From the NCBI GenBank assembly GCA_937880795.1, contig CALGRQ010000334.1, positions 1 through 7,943 on the forward strand: a stretch of DNA of 7,943 bases, read 5' to 3'. Of this stretch, positions 1 to 6,393 are shown piece after piece. The notes beneath the pieces were generated by a model. It was not told the origin of the DNA. It did no database searches and worked only from the letters and a program-made list of their open reading frames with translations. This DNA is from an uncultured Dyadobacter sp. (GTDB lineage: Bacteria > Bacteroidota > Bacteroidia > Cytophagales > Spirosomataceae). The first letter of the stretch is position 1. Every line of letters begins with the position of its first letter. A program made the position numbers and the translations under genes.

Positions 1-16
1 CATACGAAACGAAAAG

Positions 17-1183
17 ATGGCTAAGAAAAGAGATTACTACGAAATACTAGGTGTAGAACGCGGTGCTGCTGCCGACGAAATAAAAAAAGCTTACCGTAAG
101 CTGGCTATTAAATTTCACCCGGATAAAAACCCGGACGATCCCTCTGCCGAGGACAAGTTTAAAGAAGCGGCAGAAGCTTATAGCATACTGAGCGACGAAA
201 ATAAACGTGCGCGCTACGACCAATTCGGGCATGCAGGCGTTGGTGGTCCATCTGGCGGTGGAGGATACGGCGCCGGTGGAGGATTTTCGATGGATGACAT
301 CTTCTCTCAGTTTGGTGACATTTTTGGAGACAGCAGTCCATTTGGTGATATTTTCGGTCGTGGTGGCGGTGGTGGCCAAGGACGCCGAGTTCGTAAAGGT
401 TCCGATCTTCGCATAAAACTTAAACTCAACCTGGAAGAAGTTGCCAACGGTGTTGAGAAAAAAATTAAAGTAAAACGTCATGTAAGCTGTAACACCTGCG
501 GTGGAAACGGTGCTAAGCACGGAACTTCGCTTACCAACTGTGGCAGCTGTAATGGCACGGGGCAAGTTCGTAAAGTAGTAAGTACGATGTTGGGCCAAAT
601 GGTTTCAACTACCACATGCGGAACTTGTAACGGAGATGGAAAAATCATTAGCGAACGTTGCGACGCTTGTGCTGGTGAAGGACGCTTGCTACAAGACGAT
701 CTCATCACCCTAAACATTCCTGGTGGTGTTGCCGAAGGCATGCAACTATCGATGTCGGGCAAAGGCAACGTACCATCTCGTGGTGGCATGGCAGGAGACC
801 TCCTCATCGTGATTGAGGAAGAAGAAGATCAGCAATTGAAAAGAGATGGTAACAATGTCGTGTTTGACATGCACCTGAGCTTTGTGGATGCTGCCCTGGG
901 AACTTCTATGGAAATTCCTACCATTGACGGGAAAGCTCGTATCAATATAGAAGCCGGAACACAAGCCGGTAAAATTCTTCGCCTGAAAGGAAAAGGAATT
1001 AAAGATCTTAACGGATATGGTAAGGGTGATCAGTTGGTGCATATTAACGTATGGACGCCACAGCAATTAACATCAGACGAGCGGGAAACTTTGGAATCCC
1101 TACGTAATTCACCAAATTTCCAGCCAAAACCTAGCAAAAATGAAAAAGGCTTCTTTGACAAAATGAAAGACTTTTTCCATTGA
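17..1183 (+). CDS. dnaJ: Chaperone protein DnaJ (type I Hsp40)
   Basis: DnaJ is the cytosolic J-domain co-chaperone that delivers unfolded clients to DnaK and stimulates its ATPase; GrpE completes the cycle. The 388-residue product has every part of a type I DnaJ. The J domain covers about residues 6-70 with the HPD motif at 34-36. A Gly/Phe-rich linker runs from about 72 to 124. Four CxxCxGxG zinc-finger repeats begin at C158, C175, C201 and C215. The two C-terminal beta-sandwich domains and dimerisation tail follow (about 228-388). Length is normal for the family. The ATG at 17 gives the expected MAKKRDYYEILG opening; the 16 bases before it are A-rich without a clear Shine-Dalgarno. In Bacteroidota grpE commonly lies just upstream, but that is outside the window. 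The linker holds two FGDIFG copies, at residues 99-104 and 109-114. A terminator follows 32 bases after the stop. Identification is near certain. Confidence 0.98.
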   Translation: MAKKRDYYEILGVERGAAADEIKKAYRKLAIKFHPDKNPDDPSAEDKFKEAAEAYSILSDENKRARYDQFGHAGVGGPSGGGGYGAGGGFSMDDIFSQFGDIFGDSSPFGDIFGRGGGGGQGRRVRKGSDLRIKLKLNLEEVANGVEKKIKVKRHVSCNTCGGNGAKHGTSLTNCGSCNGTGQVRKVVSTMLGQMVSTTTCGTCNGDGKIISERCDACAGEGRLLQDDLITLNIPGGVAEGMQLSMSGKGNVPSRGGMAGDLLIVIEEEEDQQLKRDGNNVVFDMHLSFVDAALGTSMEIPTIDGKARINIEAGTQAGKILRLKGKGIKDLNGYGKGDQLVHINVWTPQQLTSDERETLESLRNSPNFQPKPSKNEKGFFDKMKDFFH

Positions 1184-1215
1184 GCAACAAGTTTGGTCCT
1201 AAGATAAATCGTATA

Positions 1216-1243
1216 GAGCTGCCACAAAGTTGGCGGCTCTTTT
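1216..1243 (+). terminator. Rho-independent terminator of dnaJ
   Basis: The arms GAGCTGCC (1216-1223) and GGCGGCTC (1232-1239) form an 8-bp GC-rich stem with one T-G wobble and an 8-base loop. Four T's follow at 1240-1243, and A1215 can pair with T1240 to lengthen the stem. It sits just after the dnaJ stop and before the promoter-like element of the next gene, so it very likely ends the dnaJ transcript. The T-tract is short. Confidence 0.8.
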
Positions 1244-1268
1244 CGCGTTATATAGGACCAACATCATT

Positions 1269-1276
1269 TATATTTG
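1269..1276 (+). promoter_or_regulatory. Bacteroidota -7 promoter element of the EEP gene
   Basis: TATATTTG is an exact match to the Bacteroidota sigma-ABfr -7 consensus TAnnTTTG. It lies 23 bases before the ATG at 1300, which would give a leader of roughly 15-20 bases. The leader is A-rich (AACAATAAATACAATCATC) with no Shine-Dalgarno, as is common in this phylum. No good -33 TTTG is visible at the usual spacing; the T-rich end of the dnaJ terminator (1240-1245) is the nearest candidate but slightly too far. The assignment therefore rests on one element plus position. Confidence 0.55.
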
Positions 1277-1299
1277 CATCAACAATAAATACAATCATC

Positions 1300-2478
1300 A
1301 TGAGATCCTTATTTCTACTTTATATGCTGCTGTCAACGGTGCTCATACCTGTTCAATCCAAAGATATTGAGTTAACGTTTGCTACTTACAACGTGAGCAT
1401 GGAAGCGGACAATTACGTCCCGAGAGGCACTCCCGGCAAATCAGAAAAAATCCTGATTCAGGAGCTTTCTACCGGAAACAACGAGCAAATCAAAAATATC
1501 GCCACGATCATCCAAACGGTTCGTCCGGATGTCATTCTTCTGAATGAATTTGATTACATACAGGACCCGGAAAAAGGTGTTAAGGCATTTGTTAAAAATT
1601 ACCTTTTGAAAAGTCAAAATGGAGCAAAACCAATAGACTACCCCTATTATTATTATTCGACGGTGAATACGGGCCAACCCTCTCCATTTGATTTAGACAA
1701 TAATGGAAAAATGGAGCAATATGGTGCCGATGCATGGGGCTTTGGTATGTACCCGGGCCAATACGGCATGGTGATCCTATCCAAATATCCCATCGACTCA
1801 AAAAACGTTAGATCTTTCCAAAATTTCAAATGGAAGGATATGCCAGGAGCTTTAAAAACCACCAAGGCAGATGGCAGCGACTGGTATAGTCCGGAAGCCT
1901 GGAATCAGTTTCCCTTATCCTCAAAATCTCACTGGGACGTTCCGGTACTGGTTGGCAAAAACACCATACACGTACTTGCCAGTCATCCTACCCCTCCTAC
2001 TTTTGACGGAAAAGAAGATAGAAATGGTAAACGCAACCATGATGAAATCCGTTTTTGGCATGACTACATTTCTGACGACAAAGCTTCCTACATATACGAT
2101 GACAATGGCAATAAAGGCGGGCTGAATAAGGACACCCGTTTCGTAATCATGGGCGATCAAAATGCCTCTCCGGATGAAGGTGATGCAATATCAGAAGGTA
2201 TACGATCACTTGTATCGCATCCAAAAGTTAATAGCGAAATGACACCGGCAAGTAAAGGCGGAGCCGTGCATAGTCCGACAAACACTTTTGCTAAAAACCA
2301 TACAGCCTTCTGGCGCATGCGCGCAGATTACGTATTGCCATCCAAATTTGGCTTTACCGTTCAGGACAGTGGAGTGTTTTGGCCGGCTAAGGGCGAACCC
2401 TTCTCTGAATTGGTGGAGAAGCGGGAGTCAAGCTCCGATCATCGACTGGTTTGGGTCAGGGTTAGAATGAACCGCTAA
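1300..2478 (+). CDS. Secreted endonuclease/exonuclease/phosphatase family protein
   Basis: This protein has the metal-dependent phosphoesterase fold shared by exonuclease III, DNase I and inositol phosphatases. Family-typical catalytic or metal-binding positions are visible: N31 (ATYNVS), E83 (LLNEFD), H229 (LASHPTPP), D286 and N288 (MGDQNASP), D343 (MRADYVLPS) and the closing S379-D380-H381. Residues 1-20 form a signal peptide (MRSLFLLYMLLSTVLIPVQS), so it should act in the periplasm or outside the cell. The ATG at 1300 gives 392 residues. The frame stays open upstream to a TTG at 1180, but that start would overlap the dnaJ stop, translate through the terminator and promoter, and bury the signal peptide. 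It is a single-gene unit convergent with the SulP gene. The pairing of YNVSMEADNY near the start with HPTPPTFDG resembles, from memory, a widespread subgroup of unknown substrate. Nuclease and phosphatase or phosphodiesterase roles are equally open. Confidence 0.88.
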   Translation: MRSLFLLYMLLSTVLIPVQSKDIELTFATYNVSMEADNYVPRGTPGKSEKILIQELSTGNNEQIKNIATIIQTVRPDVILLNEFDYIQDPEKGVKAFVKNYLLKSQNGAKPIDYPYYYYSTVNTGQPSPFDLDNNGKMEQYGADAWGFGMYPGQYGMVILSKYPIDSKNVRSFQNFKWKDMPGALKTTKADGSDWYSPEAWNQFPLSSKSHWDVPVLVGKNTIHVLASHPTPPTFDGKEDRNGKRNHDEIRFWHDYISDDKASYIYDDNGNKGGLNKDTRFVIMGDQNASPDEGDAISEGIRSLVSHPKVNSEMTPASKGGAVHSPTNTFAKNHTAFWRMRADYVLPSKFGFTVQDSGVFWPAKGEPFSELVEKRESSSDHRLVWVRVRMNR

Positions 2479-2575
2479 CCAGATTCCCAAAAATCCAAAA
2501 ATAGCGACCCCATATGGATGTTAGCCCAATTCTTTCGTACCAAGAATTTGTTTTATAACTGGCTATCAGTCTCAT

Positions 2576-2626
2576 AAGAAAGCGAGCCCTTGTCTTTAAA
2601 TATTAATAACAAGGGCTCGCTTTCTT
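2576..2626. terminator. Bidirectional terminator between convergent genes
   Basis: A perfect 17-bp inverted repeat (2576-2592 with 2610-2626) surrounds a 17-base AT-rich loop, and T2593-A2609 extends the stem by one pair. The core CGAGCCCTTG is GC-rich and the outer end is AAGAAAG/CTTTCTT, which gives a T-rich 3' flank on both strands. It lies 97 bases after the EEP stop (+) and 7 bases beyond the SulP stop (-), the expected place for a terminator shared by two converging transcripts. Confidence 0.85.
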
Positions 2627-2633
2627 GGGTATC

Positions 2634-4553
2634 CTACGCTTGAATTGCCTCCCTATTTACAATCCAGCCAACGCTTTCTTCGAAAGTAGCAAAACTCTGT
2701 TCTTCCGGAATCAGAGAAGGAATAATATCTATCTTCCGAATCAGATATTCCGGCTGCTTTTGCAAGCCTGTTACTAATATTTCTATATCATTCCTTTTTA
2801 AGTCATTAAAGATATCTTCTAACGCATATAACCCGCTTTGGTCAATATATGGCACTTTCTCCATACGGATAATGATATATTTAGAACTACTAGGGACCTG
2901 CGAAGCCATAATTTGTAATTCATTGGTGTAACCAAAGAAAATAGGTCCTACCAAGTGCTTGATAAATACTTCGTCCCTAAATTTAGCAGGCAAACTTTTC
3001 TCATCCATCCATGGTAAATCGTTCGTTGGATCAATTTTATTGACACCCGACCGATCCGCAGAAATTTCGCCCATCTTTTTCATAAATATTAATGCCGAAA
3101 TCACCAAACCTATTCCTACGGCAATAACAAGATCCCAGAATATCGTAATTAGCATCACAATGATCATCACGACTACGTCACCAATCGGCATCTTTCCAAT
3201 TGCTTTCAAACCCCTGTAATCTAAAATACCAATCCCAACGGTAATTAAAACACCAGCTAACACGGCTGAGGGTATGAGAGAAGCTACCGGCGCCAGTATC
3301 AGCAAGATCAATAACAAGAGACAGGCAGCAAAAATACCCGACAACCGCGTTACGCCACCAGAATTAATATTGACAATGGTACGAATTGTAGCACTTGCTC
3401 CTGGAATACCTCCAAAAAGTGCAGACATGCTATTACCAAATCCCTGAGATACGAGCTCTTGACTACTATTGTGTCTAGTCTTGGTCATGTTATCTACGAT
3501 CACAGATGTTAGTAAGGAGTCGATAGAGCCCAAGAGGGCCAGAGAAAATATAGCCATCAGGAACGGACGAATTGCTCCAAAGCTAAATTCAGTAAACATC
3601 TCATAGTGAAACGATGGGAAGCCTTGCGGAATCTCCTCTATACTTCTCAATTTAAGCCCTAAAAATACGGCAGTTGCCGACACGAGTATCAAGGCAATTA
3701 ATGTACTGGGGATCGATGAGGTGATCGCTTTAAAACCGCTGATAAAAGAGTTGCGGGTTGGAATAATGGCAATTAACTTTTGAAATCCATAGATGACAAT
3801 AATCGTAGATACGACGATCAAGAATTCTAAATAATTAAACTGCTTAATACCTCTTCCAATATTTTTAATAACGCCCAGAGGCGACTTTACCTGATTTTTA
3901 CTGATAGCGACAGCCTCTTGGCGTACGTCCTGTTCGGTAATTTCTTTTGCCAGCAATACCCTGGTTCCCAAACTATCCAGATTTTTCAAAGAGATAATTC
4001 TCTTTTTATCATTTTGCTGAATGATCTTGCTAATCAGATTAGCCTCTGCTTTCGGTATGTTTTTCTGAATTAATATTTCATCATTGGCAGCATTGTAACC
4101 CAGCAAAGGTAGTAACTGACCGATAATGATTATGACTCCTATACCTGTCATAAACCCCGAAATAACGGGGTAAGGGACATATTTAATATATTTTCCTATC
4201 CCAATCAACCCCAGCACCACTTGCACTATACCCGCCAAAAAGAACACCATTAATATGGAAGGAAGCGCCTTTTCGATTTGGCCGTCAAAAGCCTGTATTA
4301 TATTAGATATAACGACCATACTTACGGCGGTCATGGGAGCCGTAGGGCCGCTAATTTGAGGCTGGGTAGAGCATAATAAGGAAGCGAAGAAACCAATAGC
4401 AATTGCACCGAATAACCCTGCCGCAGCGCCCATACCCGACTGTTCACCAAAGGCCATTGCCAACGGCAACGCCACAATCCCAGAGGTTATACCTCCAAAC
4501 AAATCACCCTTTAAATGTTTTAATGTAAAAAATCCCTTTAGTCTATGCAGCAT
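2634..4553 (-). CDS. SulP/SLC26-family inorganic anion transporter with C-terminal STAS domain
   Basis: This inner-membrane protein belongs to the family that carries sulfate, bicarbonate or related anions by proton or sodium coupling or exchange. Numbering here is from a TTG at 4577; the preferred ATG at 4553 is residue 9 and gives 639 residues. The transmembrane core includes ALPLAMAFG (36-44), SGPTAPMTAV (76-85, the substrate-site half-helix), helices at about 104-127 and 137-160, then 249-267, 291-308, 336-358, 413-449 and 468-500. A cytoplasmic STAS domain occupies about 535-640, with DQSG (579-582) at the site phosphorylated in anti-sigma antagonists. A hydrophilic stretch of about 85 residues (161-246) between two core helices looks longer than usual. 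ATG was preferred because the TTG overlaps a possible -7 element (4574-4581) and MLHRLKGFFTLKHLKGD is a normal SulP opening. The substrate cannot be told: no carbonic anhydrase or sulfur-assimilation gene is adjacent. A terminator hairpin lies just downstream. Confidence 0.92.
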   Translation of the reverse strand: MLHRLKGFFTLKHLKGDLFGGITSGIVALPLAMAFGEQSGMGAAAGLFGAIAIGFFASLLCSTQPQISGPTAPMTAVSMVVISNIIQAFDGQIEKALPSILMVFFLAGIVQVVLGLIGIGKYIKYVPYPVISGFMTGIGVIIIIGQLLPLLGYNAANDEILIQKNIPKAEANLISKIIQQNDKKRIISLKNLDSLGTRVLLAKEITEQDVRQEAVAISKNQVKSPLGVIKNIGRGIKQFNYLEFLIVVSTIIVIYGFQKLIAIIPTRNSFISGFKAITSSIPSTLIALILVSATAVFLGLKLRSIEEIPQGFPSFHYEMFTEFSFGAIRPFLMAIFSLALLGSIDSLLTSVIVDNMTKTRHNSSQELVSQGFGNSMSALFGGIPGASATIRTIVNINSGGVTRLSGIFAACLLLLILLILAPVASLIPSAVLAGVLITVGIGILDYRGLKAIGKMPIGDVVVMIIVMLITIFWDLVIAVGIGLVISALIFMKKMGEISADRSGVNKIDPTNDLPWMDEKSLPAKFRDEVFIKHLVGPIFFGYTNELQIMASQVPSSSKYIIIRMEKVPYIDQSGLYALEDIFNDLKRNDIEILVTGLQKQPEYLIRKIDIIPSLIPEEQSFATFEESVGWIVNREAIQA

Positions 4554-4626
4554 AAATATAATTTTGGTACTGCTCAATATACAAAAAACACAGGAATTAT
4601 CCGTCTTTTAAAAGCCATTTTAGCCT

Positions 4627-4669
4627 CTAAATCCAAATTATTTTCAAGATTTAGGCATATTATCCAAAT
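4627..4669. repeat. Repeat cluster upstream of the SulP gene
   Basis: The 157-base gap between the SulP and susD genes holds an inverted repeat, CTAAATC (4627-4633) and GATTTAG (4648-4654), with a 14-base spacer. Overlapping it is a direct repeat, ATCCAAAT, at 4631-4638 and 4662-4669; the copies are 31 bases apart, close to three helical turns. The cluster lies about 75-115 bases upstream of the SulP start, where a regulator could bind, but short AT-rich repeats also arise by chance and no regulator is identified. Confidence 0.3.
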
Positions 4670-4714
4670 AAAAGTGCTGGTATATATCGCCTGTCGATAT
4701 ATACCAGCACTTTT
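4670..4714 (-). terminator. Terminator of the susC-susD operon
   Basis: A perfect 20-bp inverted repeat (4670-4689 with 4695-4714) has a 5-base loop (4690-4694). Read on the minus strand, the stem ends in CAGCACTTTT and continues as ATTTGG, giving a T-rich tail. It starts 20 bases after the susD stop. The outer part is CCAGCAC/GTGCTGG and the inner part is AT-rich. It separates the SusCD unit from the SulP gene on the same strand, so the two are probably transcribed separately. Confidence 0.85.
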
Positions 4715-4734
4715 ACCCAACAAAAACCAAACTT

Positions 4735-6375
4735 TTAGAAACTCTTATCAGCTACATCCCACCACAAACGAGTAGCGCCCGTATCAGGCCCTCCCAAAGT
4801 GGCAGCAGCGGCCTTGGCAGCAGCTCCATTGGTGTTATACTCCCTAATTGGAATTTGAATGCGTCTTACACCCGGTATAGTCGGTATTCTTCCGGCACTC
4901 AAATTAATCACCACAGGGAAAAGAATCGGATAACCTGTTCTACGATACTCTGCCCAGGCTTCCTCACCATCCGGAAATAAAGAAATCCACTTCTGCGTGA
5001 TAATCCTTTCAAGCTTCTTATCATTAGAAGCCGCGTCGTCCCATTTGATGGTAATGGTGCTCAAATAGGGTGAACCTGTTTCCACATTATTCTGACCCAC
5101 CGTTAATGACTTAGGATCAATATATGGCTTGGGCTTACTGGTTGCATCATTCTTATAAGCAGCAGCCTGGGCCGTTAAGCCATATTGCTCCATAGATCGG
5201 TCAATGCCCGTTTCATAGTTGGTTTTAGCTACACCCGCATTGGCCCAACCTCTCAAAGCTGCCTCCGCTTTCAAGAACCACGATTCCGCCGCAACCATCA
5301 ATTGCATTTTCTGAGGGAAGCGAACCAGCTCTGAATATCCGTTATAGGTAGCTTTATCCTTAATATCGATTCCACTACGTATACCTTTGAACTGCCCCAA
5401 AACGGCTGGATCCTTCGCAGGAACGAAATATTTCGAAATACGTGGATCATTATACCCTCCCATGATAGCCTCCATAGGTGCACCCATTCTAGTATCACTC
5501 CAGTCGGTTGGGCTGGTGATAATATTCAATGGATGCGGAACGCTGGTGGTAATTAAGCAATTTTGACTATTGGCTTCCAGAAGTCCTCCATTTTGTGGAT
5601 CCATAGCCGCCTCTCCTTGTGTTTTAGCCAAAGCGGGGGCTACTTTCACGATACGCAAAGCCATCCGCAACCGAAGCGTATTCGCATATCTGAGCCAATT
5701 GTCATAGTTATTGGAAGAATATGCCAAATCCGCCTTTTTCATTTGTGGAGAGGTAGGCGTAGTTTTTAACGCTTTTAAAGCATTGATTGCTATCTCCAGA
5801 TCAGCAAAAAGGAATGGATATACGTCCTTTTGCTCATCATATTTAACTGTACCATCCGCCTCAGGAATATTGTATTTGCTGTAAATGATCGGCCCTATTT
5901 TCTCAGTTACTCTGGCCATAGCCGACACCTTTACAATACGCGCCAAGGCATCTAAATCCTTGAAGTTAGGATTAGCCTTAGCCAATTCCATCACCTTATA
6001 AGTCGGGTTCATTACATTGACATAGCGGTATACCCACACATTGGCATTCCAACCATCTACCAACTCGTACGTCAGGTTATTTGAATTGGAGCGAAAGGGA
6101 GCCTGGGCAGCCATATAGCCACTGTAACAGTCACTGATTAGGTTCTCCGTCAGCTGATAGGTTCCCACATCTTCCGGAATGATCGCTCTCTGCGCCTGTT
6201 GCAAGAATGCAGACACCAACTCGTAATCACTGTCTCCCTGCTCGGTTGTTAAATTGGCGGGGTTGGTGTTTAAATCCTCAAAATTGCCCGTACAACCCGG
6301 AATGAGTAAACCTGCAACCAGTAAACTCATCAAATACTTTGAAATATATGTTACCTTCTTCATTTGAAAATTCAT
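4735..6375 (-). CDS. SusD/RagB-like outer-membrane nutrient-binding lipoprotein
   Basis: SusD-like proteins are surface lipoproteins that cap a SusC-type TonB-dependent channel and capture its substrate, usually a glycan or peptide. The 546-residue product starts with a lipoprotein signal peptide ending LLIPGC, with C28 as the lipidated residue, followed by NFEDLNTNP, the usual SusD mature start. Family hallmarks follow: YDEQKDVYPFLFADLEIAINAL (split here as 179-188 and 189-200), NWLRYANTLRLRMALRI (226-242), the ESWFLKAEAALRGW helix (364-377), QKWISLFPDGEEAWAEYRRTG (starting 461) and the C-terminal LGGPDTGATRLWWD (527-540). This pattern fits the SusD-like_2 type rather than classic starch-binding SusD. 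An alternative ATG at residue 5 (6363) would give a conventional MKK start; 6375 was kept because its upstream A's are slightly better placed. It follows susC by 18 bases, so the pair is one operon. The substrate cannot be read from sequence. Confidence 0.95.
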   Translation of the reverse strand: MNFQMKKVTYISKYLMSLLVAGLLIPGCTGNFEDLNTNPANLTTEQGDSDYELVSAFLQQAQRAIIPEDVGTYQLTENLISDCYSGYMAAQAPFRSNSNNLTYELVDGWNANVWVYRYVNVMNPTYKVMELAKANPNFKDLDALARIVKVSAMARVTEKIGPIIYSKYNIPEADGTVKYDEQKDVYPFLFADLEIAINALKALKTTPTSPQMKKADLAYSSNNYDNWLRYANTLRLRMALRIVKVAPALAKTQGEAAMDPQNGGLLEANSQNCLITTSVPHPLNIITSPTDWSDTRMGAPMEAIMGGYNDPRISKYFVPAKDPAVLGQFKGIRSGIDIKDKATYNGYSELVRFPQKMQLMVAAESWFLKAEAALRGWANAGVAKTNYETGIDRSMEQYGLTAQAAAYKNDATSKPKPYIDPKSLTVGQNNVETGSPYLSTITIKWDDAASNDKKLERIITQKWISLFPDGEEAWAEYRRTGYPILFPVVINLSAGRIPTIPGVRRIQIPIREYNTNGAAAKAAAATLGGPDTGATRLWWDVADKSF

Positions 6376-6393
6376 TAATGTTTTTGTCCTGAA

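Noticed and set aside
47..598. 183-codon open frame antisense to dnaJ
   Set aside because: It lies entirely within a certain gene, its translation is low-complexity (Thr/Ala/Phe-rich) with no recognisable domain, and no promoter or start signal is seen; it is a by-product of dnaJ codon use.
2528..2548. Weak hairpin AATTCTT/AAGAATT followed by TGTTTT after the EEP gene
   Set aside because: The 7-bp stem is AT-rich and weak, and a far stronger hairpin follows at 2576-2626; it may be chance.
4553..4560. TATATTTA on the minus strand as the -7 element of the SulP promoter
   Set aside because: It touches the ATG at 4553, so transcription would start inside the coding region and miss the conserved N-terminus; the last base also differs from consensus.
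4545..4775. 76-codon forward open frame crossing the SulP start, the gap and the susD end
   Set aside because: It runs through a perfect hairpin and both flanking genes, with no recognisable protein features or upstream promoter.
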